In this document: positions 51,509-62,940 of the stretch, in pieces | Position numbering within the stretch: the stretch's first letter is position 1 | Layout: the number at the start of each line of letters is the position of its first letter | NCBI GenBank assembly: GCA_964559535.1 | Contig: CAZLIC010000001.1 | Location: forward strand, 62,001 to 126,000 | Direction of reading: 5' to 3' | Source of the DNA: CAZLIC01 sp964559535 | GTDB lineage: Bacteria; Pseudomonadota; Alphaproteobacteria; Rhodobacterales; Rhodobacteraceae | DNA: 64,000 bases | Notes under the pieces: generated by a model | Told to the model about the DNA's origin: nothing | Databases searched by the model: none | The model's input: only the letters and a program-made list of their open reading frames with translations | Translations under genes and position numbers: made by a program

Positions 51509-51538
51509 CTTGCATCATCGCCGGTGCTGACCCACATC
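51509..51538 (+). promoter_or_regulatory. RpoH-like heat-shock promoter of clpB
   Basis: CTTGCAT (51509-51515), a 15-base spacer and CCCACATC (51531-51538) approximate the sigma-32 pattern CTTGAAA / CCCCATNT. The predicted start is about 55 bases ahead of the clpB ATG, which fits a heat-shock disaggregase. Confidence 0.45.
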
Positions 51539-51604
51539 AAGGCCAAGGCCAACGCGGCGTGCCATGATGGGCGCCGGGAAGGTGCTGGCGAAAGGAGAGG
51601 ACCG

Positions 51605-54217
<2,613 letters not shown>

Positions 54218-54226
54218 CCCGACCTG

Positions 54227-54254
54227 CCGCCGCGCCGCATCCGCGGCGCGGCGG
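54227..54254. terminator. Hairpin between convergent clpB and nuclease-fold gene
   Basis: CCGCCGCGCCGC (54227-54238) and GCGGCGCGGCGG (54243-54254) form a perfect 12-bp stem with a 4-base loop. There is no clear T tract on either side, so it may work as a bidirectional or Rho-assisted terminator. Confidence 0.7.
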
Positions 54255-54259
54255 AGGCT

Positions 54260-55195
54260 TCACGGAATCGTTACGCCCGCCGCAACCGCACGATGGTCGC
54301 TGGGCCAGGGGGTGACGATGATGTCGGACCGCGGCCCGTCTTCGCCCACGATGGCGGCATCGGTCACGGTTGCGCCTTTGGCAAAGACAAAATCGATGCG
54401 GTCGGGCGTGTCGTCCTCGGCATCCTCGGCGTAATAGGGCGTCCAGGTGAAGGCGGGTTTCATCGTGGCGTCGGGGTAGATCTGGCGATAGGTATCGGTG
54501 AACCCGGCCTCAAACAGCCGCATGGTGGCGGGCCAGTCGACGGCCACCGGCTTCAACCCCTCTTCCGCCACCATCGATGTCCAGTCCAGATGCGAGGGTT
54601 CGTTGAAGTCGCCGGTCACGAACACCGCCGCCGCACCATCGGCCGCCGCCATGTCAGCGAACAGCAGGTCCATCGCCGGTCCGCGCGTCTCGGCCGCCCA
54701 CTTCACCGCCTCGTCCGCCGTGGTGATGAACGGCGCGGGGCCGTATTCGATGCCTTTCAGCTGGTAGGGCTGATAGGGTTCGTCATCGAGGTGGATGTTG
54801 AACAGCCACACTTCTTTGCCGTCCACATCGATCTTCACCCCCAGCCCGCCGGGCGACATGGCCGTGATGGGAAAACGCGAGATCACCGCATTGGCCCACA
54901 GCGCCGGGCTTTCCGCCGTCTGGTCCATCACATGCCAGCCCAGCGCCGCGGCAATGGCCGGGGCGCGGCTGTCGCCCTCGGCCTTGCAATCGGTGGCGGT
55001 GCAGGTCTCGGGCTCCGCCCGCGTCTCCTGCAGCCCCACGATGTCGGCCCCTGCGGCCCTGATGACCGCCACGGTTTCCTCGACCCCCTTCCCTTCGTTC
55101 AGGCCCGCGCCCCAGGTGTTGTAGGACATCACGCGCAGGGTGGTTTCGGCGTTCGCGGGAAGGGCGAGCAGGGTGAGGGCGAGGGCGAGGCGCAT
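54260..55195 (-). CDS. Exported endonuclease/exonuclease/phosphatase-fold protein
   Basis: This 311-residue exported protein (signal peptide MRLALALTLLALPANA) has the EEP fold: VMSYNTWGAG, ADIVGLQETRAE with the metal Glu, FNIHLDDEPYQPYQ, FVTGDFNEPSHLDW, DRIDFVFAKG and the final SDHRAVAA. Exported members hydrolyse DNA, phosphoesters or sphingomyelin-like lipids. The paired cysteines in ETCTATDCKAE suggest a disulfide in the periplasm. The substrate is open. Confidence 0.85.
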   Translation of the reverse strand: MRLALALTLLALPANAETTLRVMSYNTWGAGLNEGKGVEETVAVIRAAGADIVGLQETRAEPETCTATDCKAEGDSRAPAIAAALGWHVMDQTAESPALWANAVISRFPITAMSPGGLGVKIDVDGKEVWLFNIHLDDEPYQPYQLKGIEYGPAPFITTADEAVKWAAETRGPAMDLLFADMAAADGAAAVFVTGDFNEPSHLDWTSMVAEEGLKPVAVDWPATMRLFEAGFTDTYRQIYPDATMKPAFTWTPYYAEDAEDDTPDRIDFVFAKGATVTDAAIVGEDGPRSDIIVTPWPSDHRAVAAGVTIP

Positions 55196-55338
55196 GGGGT
55201 GGCTCCGGTGGCGGGTGGGCGCGGGTATGGTGTTTGTATGCGACCCATGTAAAGGCAGTGTGTGATGCATGAACCTAGCACTACGGGGCGAGGGTGTTGG
55301 ATGACAGGATTGAGCCCTTAGAGACCGCCATCAAGCTG

Positions 55339-55818
55339 TCAGTTAAGGTTCTTCCTTTGCTCGGCCAGCCAGATACTCCCCAAAACTACTGTAAGCGCTA
55401 TGGGGTCGGCAAAATGGACTTCTCCGTTGTGATAGCGGAGCGAATATTTGCCGGCTCGCGAGTGCGCTCGCGCCAATTCCCTAAAGTGCAAGTCCCAATC
55501 GAAGTGTGCATCCACGCCATTTTGGTTTGGGTGCTGCTTGAGTTCCGAAACAATGCTTTCCGCTTCTGCAAACAATTTCGTCTTGTCCCGCCACATGCTA
55601 GAAATATCGTGTCCATAGGGCGCTTTGCAGAGAGCTTCCTCAGAAACACCTTCAAGCAGTAGGCGCCGCTTCGCCAATAGCTCGCACGCGAAACCGAGCA
55701 AAAGGCACGCAGACGGAAGCCAGCCATTGTGGATATCGTTGCATAGAACACTTGCGCTACGGATGAAATCGCCCGCCCTAGCTCCGTACCTGGCGACAGT
55801 AACATTGTCCTGCGGCAT
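55339..55818 (-). CDS. HEPN-like protein in a low-GC islet
   Basis: This 159-residue helical protein has a middle section (GWLPSACLLLGFACELLAKRRLLLEGV, then GHDISSMW) that resembles HEPN-type domains with a long amphipathic helix and a GHDL/W motif. HEPN domains are often RNases or partners of nucleotidyltransferases in toxin-antitoxin and defence systems. The R-x4-6-H catalytic motif is not evident. GC content of this gene and its flanks is visibly near 50 percent, against about two thirds for the rest, which suggests recent acquisition. No partner gene is adjacent. The ATG at 55818 is preferred; TTG at 55890 is in frame. Confidence 0.6.
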   Translation of the reverse strand: MPQDNVTVARYGARAGDFIRSASVLCNDIHNGWLPSACLLLGFACELLAKRRLLLEGVSEEALCKAPYGHDISSMWRDKTKLFAEAESIVSELKQHPNQNGVDAHFDWDLHFRELARAHSRAGKYSLRYHNGEVHFADPIALTVVLGSIWLAEQRKNLN

Positions 55819-56029
55819 TATCTGATCGCTCTTTTGATGCACGTCCGGCGGGTTTGCTGCATGTAGCGTGAACTGGTCGGCAATTGGCAAGGGTTGAATG
55901 ACTGGTTCGTCCGCATAGCTGCCCCGAAGCCTCCCACCCGGCGGAAGGGAACTGACGGGAGGCAGATCAGCACCCTTCCGTCAGATTCAGAAAACCAATT
56001 CAAGAACCGTCACACCATCAAGAAAAACC

Positions 56030-57463
56030 TCACCCCGCCCGCCGCCCCGCCGTCACTTGCAGCGGGAACACCTTGGCGGGGTTCAGGAGCCATTTCGGGT
56101 CGAACACGTCCTTCACGCGTAACTGCGCCTCAAGGTCGTCGGGGGCGAACTGCACCGTCATCAGGTCGCGCTTTTCCACGCCCACACCGTGTTCGCCGGT
56201 CAGGCAGCCGCCCACCTCGACACAAAGGCGCAGGATGTCGGCGCCCAGTTCCTCGGCCTTGTGCAATTCGCCGGGGGCGTTGGCGTTGAACAGGATCAGC
56301 GGGTGCATGTTGCCGTCGCCTGCATGGAACACGTTGGCCACGTCCAGCCCGTAGTCGCGCGACAGCTCGCCGATGCGGCGCAGCACGAAGGGCAGTTGCG
56401 AGACGGGGATGGTGCCGTCCAGGCAGATGTAGTCGTTGATGTAGCCCATGGCGCCGAAGGCCGACTTGCGGCCCAGCCAGATTTTCTTCGATTCGTCCTC
56501 GGACCGGCTTTCGCGGAATTCCACGGGGTTGTGGCGTTCGGCGATGGCGCGGATGCGGGCCAGCTGGTCGTCGATCTCAGTAGGCGATCCCTCGACCTCG
56601 ATGATCAGAAGCGCCTCGCAATCGGGGTAGCCCGCGTGCGCGAAGGCCTCGCAGGCGCGGATGCAGGGGCGGTCCATGAATTCGATGGCCACCGGCAGGA
56701 TGCCCGCCTTGATGATGTCGGACACGCAGGCGCCCGCGGTTTCGTTGCTGTCATAGCCGATCAGCACCGGGCGCGCGCCTTCGGGTTTGGGCAGGATGCG
56801 CAGGGTGGCTTCGGTGACGATGCCAAGCTGGCCTTCCGAGCCGCAGATCACCCCCAAGAGGTCCAGCCCCGCAGGGTCCATCCACGGGCCGCCGATGTCC
56901 ACCACGGTGCCGTCCATCTGCACCAGCGTGACGCCCAGAAGGTTGTTGGTGGTGACGCCGTATTTCAGGCAATGCGCCCCGCCCGAGTTCATGCCGATGT
57001 TCCCGGCAATGGCGCAGGCCAGTTGCGACGACGGGTCGGGGGCGTAGAAGAACCCGTCCTGTTCCACCGCTCCGGTGACCGACAGGTTGGTGCGGCCGGT
57101 CTGCACGCGGATGAAGCGGTTGGGATAGTCCGTCTCCAGCACCGCGTTCATGCGCGCGACGCCCAGCAGGATGGCATCGGCCGTGGGCAGCGCGCCGCCC
57201 GCCAGGCTGGTGCCCGACCCGCGGGGCACCACGGGGATGCCCTGCGCATGGGCCAGGCGCAGCACCGCCGCCACTTCGGCAGTGGTGCGGGGCAGAACGG
57301 CGGCAAGGGGCGGGCAGCGGTAGGCGGTCAGCGCGTCGCATTCGTAGGCGCGCAGTTCTGCGGCATCCTCGATCACCGCGTCGGCGGGCAGGATCGCGCG
57401 CAGGGCGGCGATGATGGCATCGCGGCGCGACAGCACGCGGGCATCGGCAACCGGCATGTCCAT
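56030..57463 (-). CDS. glcD: FAD-linked oxidase, glycolate oxidase subunit GlcD
   Basis: This 477-residue FAD enzyme has the PCMH FAD-binding domain (VVPRGSGTSLAGGALP, GNIGMNSGGAHCLKYG, GSEGQLGIVTEATLRI) and the C-terminal FAD-oxidase domain (NVFHAGDGNMHPLILF, TGEHGVGVEKRD). GlcD oxidises glycolate, or D-lactate in relatives, to the 2-oxo acid together with GlcE and GlcF, which are not in this window. The ATG at 57463 has GGGAG at suitable spacing. The gene follows the monooxygenase gene by 25 bases. Confidence 0.93.
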   Translation of the reverse strand: MDMPVADARVLSRRDAIIAALRAILPADAVIEDAAELRAYECDALTAYRCPPLAAVLPRTTAEVAAVLRLAHAQGIPVVPRGSGTSLAGGALPTADAILLGVARMNAVLETDYPNRFIRVQTGRTNLSVTGAVEQDGFFYAPDPSSQLACAIAGNIGMNSGGAHCLKYGVTTNNLLGVTLVQMDGTVVDIGGPWMDPAGLDLLGVICGSEGQLGIVTEATLRILPKPEGARPVLIGYDSNETAGACVSDIIKAGILPVAIEFMDRPCIRACEAFAHAGYPDCEALLIIEVEGSPTEIDDQLARIRAIAERHNPVEFRESRSEDESKKIWLGRKSAFGAMGYINDYICLDGTIPVSQLPFVLRRIGELSRDYGLDVANVFHAGDGNMHPLILFNANAPGELHKAEELGADILRLCVEVGGCLTGEHGVGVEKRDLMTVQFAPDDLEAQLRVKDVFDPKWLLNPAKVFPLQVTAGRRAG

Positions 57464-57488
57464 GGGCATCTCCCTGTTGGCGTGCAAT

Positions 57489-58703
57489 CTAGCGCGGCGG
57501 CTGGGCCACGCCAACCGGCATGTCGGGAAAGGCGGTGCCTGCCAGCGGCGGGATCAGGTCGCCGCCGACCAGCCGGGTCAGGATGGCCGGAACCGGGGGG
57601 ATGCGCGACACCGGCATCAGCAGGCGGTCGCGCAGCAGGGGGAGGATGCGGCTGTCGGACTGGTACTGCGGGGTGAAGGCCGCGCTCATCCCCTGGTAAA
57701 GCCGCACATGCCAGCGCCGCATCCGTGCGTACAGGGCCAGCGCGGCATCGCCGGTTTCGCGGCGCAGGGCCGTGGCCAGCGCAAGGGCGTCCAGAAGCGC
57801 CATGTTCGCCCCCTGCCCTAGTTGGGGCGAGGCGCGGTGTGCAGCATCGCCGATATGTACCAGCCCGGGCGACCAGGGCCGTGCCAGTGTGCCGTGGGAA
57901 TAGCGGGCGGGCGTCATGTCCTGCGGGCGGTGGATGGTGGCCAGGAAGGGCGCCATGTCGGGCCACAGGTCGGTGACCTGCGCCTTCCAGGCGGGAATGT
58001 CGGTGGTGGCCCAGCCGTCCAGCGCCGCCACCGGCAGCGACCAGAACACAGCCGCCAGCGGCACGTCCGACGCCGGCATCCGGCCCAGCGGCAGCACCCC
58101 GGCCATCTGCTGCGCGGCCATGTAGCGCTGCTCCAGCCGGTCGGGGCGCAATGTGGTGCCGTCGGGCCACGGCACCGTCCCCCACACCGCGCCATAGCCC
58201 AAGGGCCGCGCCCGCAAAGGCGACAGCACCGACCCTGCCCCGCAGGCATCGACGATCAGGTCGAAGGGGCCTTCCTGCCGCCCGCCCGCCAGCCGCAGGT
58301 GGCCCTTCACGGCCCCCTGCACCGCCGCGCCGGTACGCACCTGTGCGCCCGCAGACAGCGCCGCCTGCAACAGCACCTCGAACAGCGCCGCGCGGTGCAG
58401 GGCCAGCCCGAACCGCCCCTTCCCGCGCCGGTCATAGGCCACGTCCAGCACAGTGCGGCCCGCCGCGACCTCGACCCCCATCATGCGCCCGATGCACACG
58501 CCCAAGGCCCGCGCGGCCTCACCTGCCCCGCACAGGTCCAGCACCGCCTGCCCCACCGGCTGCACCACAAGCCCCGACCCCACCGGGGCGGGCGTGGCAA
58601 AGCGGTCGAACACCGTCACGTCTCGCCCGGCCCGCGCCAGCAGCGCCGCCGCCGCCAGACCGCCGATCCCTGCCCCGGCTATGGCGATGGACAGGCGCCC
58701 CAC
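57489..58703 (-). CDS. FAD-dependent aromatic monooxygenase (PHBH-like)
   Basis: This 404-residue flavoprotein has the dinucleotide motif AIAGAGIGGLAAAALLARAG at the N-terminus, VVDACGAGS-type middle region and the second FAD motif LVHIGDAAHRASPQLGQGANMALLDA. Such enzymes hydroxylate phenols or similar compounds (salicylate or 3-hydroxybenzoate hydroxylase relatives). It starts with GTG at 58703, directly after the xthA stop, so the two are probably co-transcribed. The substrate is unknown. Confidence 0.87.
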   Translation of the reverse strand: MGRLSIAIAGAGIGGLAAAALLARAGRDVTVFDRFATPAPVGSGLVVQPVGQAVLDLCGAGEAARALGVCIGRMMGVEVAAGRTVLDVAYDRRGKGRFGLALHRAALFEVLLQAALSAGAQVRTGAAVQGAVKGHLRLAGGRQEGPFDLIVDACGAGSVLSPLRARPLGYGAVWGTVPWPDGTTLRPDRLEQRYMAAQQMAGVLPLGRMPASDVPLAAVFWSLPVAALDGWATTDIPAWKAQVTDLWPDMAPFLATIHRPQDMTPARYSHGTLARPWSPGLVHIGDAAHRASPQLGQGANMALLDALALATALRRETGDAALALYARMRRWHVRLYQGMSAAFTPQYQSDSRILPLLRDRLLMPVSRIPPVPAILTRLVGGDLIPPLAGTAFPDMPVGVAQPPR

Positions 58704-58704
58704 C

Positions 58705-59493
58705 CTACAGATCAAATGTCGCAAACACCGGCACGTGGTCCGAAGGCCCCTCCCACCCCCGCGCATCGCGCAGGATGCGGCTGGAATGCGCCGCCCCCGC
58801 GATGTCGGCCGAGGCCCAGATGTGGTCCAGCCTGCGGCCCTTGTCGGCGGCGTTCCAGTCCGGCGCGCGGTAGGACCACCAGCTGTACAGGCGGCCATCG
58901 GGGATATCCTGCCGCGTCACGTCCACCCAGCCCCCTGCCTCCTGCGCGGCGCGCAGGTGTTCCACCTCGACGGGGGTGTGGCTGACGATCTTCAGAAGCG
59001 CCTTGTGGTCCCACACGTCATCTTCGCGCGGGGCAATGTTCAGGTCACCCACCAGAATGGCACGCGAGGGGGTGTCCCAGCGGGCCCATTCGCGCATGTC
59101 GGCCAGAAAATCCAGCTTCTGGCCGAACTTGGGGTTTTCCTCGCGGTCGGGAATGTCGCCGCCGGCGGGGACATAGCAGTTGTGGATCACCGCCCCGTTT
59201 TCCAGCCGGGCCGCCACATGGCGGGCATGGCCCATGCGCGCAAAGTCCTGGTCGCCCGCATCGACGATGGGCAGGCGCGACAGGATGGCCACCCCGTTGT
59301 ACCCCTTCTGCCCGCGCGCGACCCGGAAGCGGTAGCCCAGCGCGGCAAAGGCCTCGGTCGGGAACTTCTCCAGCGGCGTCTTGATTTCCTGCAGGCACAG
59401 GATGTCGGGTGCCTGTTCGGCCAGAAGCCGCGCCACCAGCCCTTCGCGCAGGCGGACCGAGTTGATGTTCCAGGTGGCAAGGGTAAAGGGCAT
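58705..59493 (-). CDS. xthA: Exodeoxyribonuclease III
   Basis: This 262-residue apurinic/apyrimidinic endonuclease and 3'-exonuclease has the motifs TLATWNINSVRLR, DILCLQEIKT with the metal Glu, KGYNGVAILSR, ILVGDLNIAP, LDHIWAS and the terminal SDHVPV. It repairs abasic and oxidised DNA in the cytoplasm. It is divergent from the MFS gene at 59569. Confidence 0.95.
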   Translation of the reverse strand: MPFTLATWNINSVRLREGLVARLLAEQAPDILCLQEIKTPLEKFPTEAFAALGYRFRVARGQKGYNGVAILSRLPIVDAGDQDFARMGHARHVAARLENGAVIHNCYVPAGGDIPDREENPKFGQKLDFLADMREWARWDTPSRAILVGDLNIAPREDDVWDHKALLKIVSHTPVEVEHLRAAQEAGGWVDVTRQDIPDGRLYSWWSYRAPDWNAADKGRRLDHIWASADIAGAAHSSRILRDARGWEGPSDHVPVFATFDL

Positions 59494-59568
59494 CGGCGGG
59501 GTTCCCGGGTTTGACTTTGCTGCAGCCTACCCCGACAGTCGCGCCCCGGCCACCCGGAACAAAGACCC

Positions 59569-60792
59569 ATGCCCGCGCTGATCGCCACCAACCGCAACTT
59601 CCGCCTGATGTGCGGCGCGGCCACGGCCACCAACCTGGGCGACGGGGTGATGGCCGTGGCGGTGCCCTGGCTGGCCACGCTGTTGACGCATGATCCGTTC
59701 CTGATCGGGCTGGTGGCAGGCGCCCGGTCGCTGCCGTGGTTCCTGTTCGCGTTGCCCGCCGGTGTTGTGACCGACCGGTTCGACCACCGCCGCATCCTGT
59801 TTGCCGCCGACACGCTGCGCATCGCCCTGGCGCTGGCGCTGCTGGCGCTGGCACTGGCCGCGCAGCCGGGCACCGCGCCGGTGCTGGGGATGGCGGGGCT
59901 GAGCTTCCTTCTGGGCAGCGCCGAGGTGTTGCGCGACAACACGGCGCAAACCTTTGTGCCCACCGTGGTGGACAAGGCCGACCTCGAACGCGCCAACGGC
60001 ACGCTCTGGGCCTGCGAACAGCTGGCCGGGCAGTTTGCCGGGCCGCCGCTGGCGGGGTTTCTGATCGGGCTGTCGGTGGCGCTGCCCTTTGGCTTGCATG
60101 CGGGCCTTCTGGCCGCGGGCGTGGCGCTGATTCTGGCCATGTCGCTGCCGCGACGGGTGCCCGCATCGGCGCCACCGTCCCTGATGACCTCGTTGCGCGA
60201 AGGTCTGGGGTGGCTGTGGCGGAACGTGATGCTGCGGCGGCTGGCCCTGCTGCTGGGCGGGTTCAACTTCATCGGCTACGGGTTTTTTGCCGTCTTCGTG
60301 CTGTATGGCCAGCGGATGCTGGGGCTGGATGCGGTGGGCTACGGGCTGATGCTGACGCTGGCCGCCTGCGGGGCGCTGGCGGCCACGCTGATCGGCCCGG
60401 CCATCCTGCGCCATGTGCGGCCCGGCACGGCCATCCTGACGGGCATGGTCATCTTTACCCTGACCTCGGCCGTGCTGGCGCTGCAGGCGCCGCTGTGGCT
60501 GGTGGCGCTGGCCATGGCGGCAGACGGCTTTGCCGGCATGCTGTGGAACATCGCGCAGGTCAGCTATCGCCAGCGCCACATCCCGGCGCCGCTCTTGGGC
60601 CGGGTGAACAGCGCCTTCCGCTTCATCGGCACCGGACCTGCGGCCTTTGGCGCCTTCGCCTTTGGCGCCCTGATCGGCTGGGCGGAACCGGTGGCGGGTC
60701 CGCTGCAGGCGGTGCTTCTGCCCTATGCCGTTGCCGCGGGCATCGGGGCGTTGCTCTCGGTCATGGCGGCGTTCCGGCTGCGGCTGGACTGA
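59569..60792 (+). CDS. Major facilitator superfamily transporter
   Basis: This 407-residue, roughly 12-span transporter resembles the enterobactin-exporter/MefA-like branch of drug and siderophore efflux MFS proteins: NFRLMCGAATATNLGDGVMAV at the first span, PAGVVTDRFDHRRIL as motif A and LERANGTLWACEQLAGQFAGPPLAG in the middle. The substrate is unknown. It is a single gene, convergent with the response regulator beyond a shared hairpin. Confidence 0.88.
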   Translation: MPALIATNRNFRLMCGAATATNLGDGVMAVAVPWLATLLTHDPFLIGLVAGARSLPWFLFALPAGVVTDRFDHRRILFAADTLRIALALALLALALAAQPGTAPVLGMAGLSFLLGSAEVLRDNTAQTFVPTVVDKADLERANGTLWACEQLAGQFAGPPLAGFLIGLSVALPFGLHAGLLAAGVALILAMSLPRRVPASAPPSLMTSLREGLGWLWRNVMLRRLALLLGGFNFIGYGFFAVFVLYGQRMLGLDAVGYGLMLTLAACGALAATLIGPAILRHVRPGTAILTGMVIFTLTSAVLALQAPLWLVALAMAADGFAGMLWNIAQVSYRQRHIPAPLLGRVNSAFRFIGTGPAAFGAFAFGALIGWAEPVAGPLQAVLLPYAVAAGIGALLSVMAAFRLRLD

Positions 60793-60796
60793 CGGC

Positions 60797-60824
60797 AAAA
60801 AAAGGCCGGGCACAAGGCCCGGCC
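60797..60824 (-). terminator. Intrinsic terminator of the leftward response-regulator gene
   Basis: GGCCGGGC (60804-60811) and GCCCGGCC (60817-60824) form an 8-bp stem. On the minus strand it is followed by seven T residues (60797-60803 as A on the plus strand). It lies about 130 bases beyond the regulator stop and also just after the convergent MFS stop. Confidence 0.85.
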
Positions 60825-60957
60825 AGGTCCAACAGGGAGGATGCCGCGCTATAACCCGAACGCGGCCGCGGGAACGTACAGAGCAGGATATAGGAGGCGA
60901 ATGCGGCGGCAATAAGACCTTCCGGCGCGCCGCAACGTAGCGTCAGTGCTGTTGCCC

Positions 60958-61644
60958 CTAGGCCACGAGCCGGTAGCCCCCCGCCTCGGTCACCAGAAGC
61001 CGCGCATTGCCCGGATCGGGCTCGATCTTCTGGCGCAACCGGTAGATGTGGGTTTCCAGCGTGTGCGTGGTAACCCCGGCGTTGTAGCCCCAGACCTCGT
61101 GCAGCAGGATGTCGCGCGCCACCACGCCCGATTGCGCGCGGTACAGGAACTTCAGGATGTTGGTTTCCTTTTCGGTCAGGCGGATCTTCTTCTCCTTCTC
61201 GTCCAGCAGCATCTTCTGCGCCGGCTTGAAGGTGTAGGGGCCAAGCTGGAACACGGCGTCTTCCGACTGTTCGTGCTGGCGCAGCTGGGCGCGGATGCGG
61301 GCCAGAAGGACCGGAAACTTGAAGGGCTTCGTCACATAGTCGTTCGCGCCGGCGTCAAGACCCAGAATGGTGTCGGCATCCGAATCATGGCCCGTCAGCA
61401 TCAGGATCGGGCATTTCACCCCTGCCTTGCGCATGCGGCGGCACAACTCGCGCCCGTCGGTGTCGGGCAGGCCGACGTCCAGGATCACCAGATCGTACAG
61501 CGCCGCCTTGGCCTTCTCCATGCCCTCGGCGCCCGTCTGCGCCTCGAACACGTCGAAGTCCTCGGTCATCACCAGCTGTTCCGACAATGCCTCACGCAGC
61601 ACGTCGTCGTCGTCGACCAGAAGGATTTTCCGCAAGCCTGCCAT
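60958..61644 (-). CDS. OmpR/PhoB-family response regulator (possibly CenR-like)
   Basis: This 228-residue regulator has a receiver domain with phospho-acceptor Asp56 (LVILDVGLPD), acidic DDDD at 11-14 and Lys106 in VTKPFKF, then a winged helix (LTEKETNILKFLYR, HTLETHIYRLRQKIEPDP, TEAGGYRLV). The sequence is of the highly conserved alphaproteobacterial type with HEVWGYNAGVTTHTLETH, reminiscent of the envelope regulator CenR, but I cannot confirm that by eye. No histidine kinase gene is adjacent, so it is an orphan here. The ATG at 61644 begins MAGLRKILLVDDDD. Confidence 0.88.
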   Translation of the reverse strand: MAGLRKILLVDDDDVLREALSEQLVMTEDFDVFEAQTGAEGMEKAKAALYDLVILDVGLPDTDGRELCRRMRKAGVKCPILMLTGHDSDADTILGLDAGANDYVTKPFKFPVLLARIRAQLRQHEQSEDAVFQLGPYTFKPAQKMLLDEKEKKIRLTEKETNILKFLYRAQSGVVARDILLHEVWGYNAGVTTHTLETHIYRLRQKIEPDPGNARLLVTEAGGYRLVA

Positions 61645-61792
61645 GGTGTTGTCCTCTGTGGTTGGATCACAGATCGGTAACGTGGCGCGGCAGGGCAAGG
61701 TTTCTTGCAGGGCCTCACGCGGACGTGTCGTGGCGCGCGGGTTTGTTTCAGACCACGCTTCCCCCTTCTTCCTTTCTCAAATATCCCGGGGT

Positions 61793-61809
61793 CCGGGGCA
61801 GCGCCCCGG
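61793..61809. repeat. GC hairpin upstream of ribA
   Basis: CCGGGGC-AGC-GCCCCGG is a perfect 7-bp inverted repeat that ends 33 bases before the ribA start, preceded by CTCAAATATCCCGGGG. I recall similar CAAATA-plus-GC-hairpin elements as common in Rhodobacteraceae genomes. Confidence 0.55.
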
Positions 61810-61842
61810 GGGTGCCGCCCGCGCCCCGCCCCAGGAGACGGC

Positions 61843-62940
61843 ATGACCTTGACACCCACCCTGGCCGAACGGCTGGCCCGCGCGCGGGGCGACCTGCGCA
61901 TGGGCGTGCCGGTGGTGCTGGCCATTGACGTTTCGGGTGGCGCGGGCGGCATGCTGGCGGTGGCGGCCGAGGCGCTGACGCCCGCGCGGCTGGCCGACCT
62001 GCGGACGGCAGGGCCGGTCGAGATGGCGCTGACGGCGCGGCGGGCCGAGACCCTGAGGGCGCAGGTGTACCACGGCGATGTGGCGCGGCTGGCGGTGCCG
62101 GGCGATGCAGGGGCGGACTGGGTGGCCGCCATGGCCGACCCGGCCGATGACCTGCGGATGCCGATGAAGGGGCCGTTCCGGCCCCTGCGCGACGGCGGGG
62201 CCGATCTGCAGCGGCTGGCGCTGGCGCTGTGCAAGTCGGCCTTCCTGCTGCCTGCGGCGGTTCTGGTGCCGGTGGCCGATGCCGGGGGGGTGGCGGCGGC
62301 GCATGGGCTGACGCTGATCCCGCTGGCGGCGGCCGAGGGGTTGCAGCGGCTGGCGCCGATGCACGAGGTGGCGGCGGCGCGGCTGCCGATGGCGGCCTCC
62401 GAGGCGGGGCGGGTGCACATCTTCCGCCCCGATGACGGCGGGGAAGAGCACTATGCCATCGAGATCGGCCGCCCGGACCGCGCGCGTCCGGTGCTGGCAC
62501 GACTGCATTCCGCCTGTTTCACCGGCGATGTGCTGGGCAGCCTGAAGTGCGACTGCGGCCCGCAACTTCGCGCGGCATTGGCACAGATGGGGGCCGAAGG
62601 GGCAGGGGTATTGCTCTACCTGAACCAGGAGGGGCGCGGCATCGGGCTGGCCAACAAGATGCGGGCCTATGCGTTGCAGGACCAGGGGTTCGACACGGTC
62701 GAGGCGAACCACCGGCTGGGCTTTGAAGATGACGAGCGCGATTTCCGGCTGGGTGCTGCGCTGCTGCGGCAGATGGGGTTTTCCGCGGTGCGGCTGATGA
62801 CGAACAACCCGCGCAAGGTGGACGTGATGGAAGGCTGCGGCATCACCGTCGCCGAACGGGTGCCGCTGAAGGGGTTCGAGACGAAGGCCAACGCGCACTA
62901 CCTTGCGGTGAAGGCGGCCAAGTCGGGGCACCTGTTGTGA
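61843..62940 (+). CDS. ribA: GTP cyclohydrolase II with degenerate N-terminal domain
   Basis: This 365-residue enzyme opens riboflavin synthesis by converting GTP to the diaminopyrimidine. The C-terminal catalytic half (about 205-365) has zinc ligands Cys225, Cys236 and Cys238 in LHSACFTGDVLGSLKCDCG, then YLNQEGRGIGLANK and the GFEDDERDF, MTNNPRKVD segments. The N-terminal about 190 residues resemble no active DHBP synthase. They are longer than in E. coli RibA (196 residues) and form an alphaproteobacterial-type extension. GGAG precedes the ATG. The stop overlaps the next gene (GTGA). Confidence 0.92.
   Translation: MTLTPTLAERLARARGDLRMGVPVVLAIDVSGGAGGMLAVAAEALTPARLADLRTAGPVEMALTARRAETLRAQVYHGDVARLAVPGDAGADWVAAMADPADDLRMPMKGPFRPLRDGGADLQRLALALCKSAFLLPAAVLVPVADAGGVAAAHGLTLIPLAAAEGLQRLAPMHEVAAARLPMAASEAGRVHIFRPDDGGEEHYAIEIGRPDRARPVLARLHSACFTGDVLGSLKCDCGPQLRAALAQMGAEGAGVLLYLNQEGRGIGLANKMRAYALQDQGFDTVEANHRLGFEDDERDFRLGAALLRQMGFSAVRLMTNNPRKVDVMEGCGITVAERVPLKGFETKANAHYLAVKAAKSGHLL

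Noticed and set aside
55894..56289. 131-codon plus-strand open frame near the low-GC islet
   Set aside because: It runs into the antisense of glcD, has no ribosome site and no recognisable domain.
61645..61842. FMN riboswitch upstream of ribA
   Set aside because: Only a simple GC hairpin resembling a dispersed repeat is present; the conserved RFN-element helices and loops are not seen.
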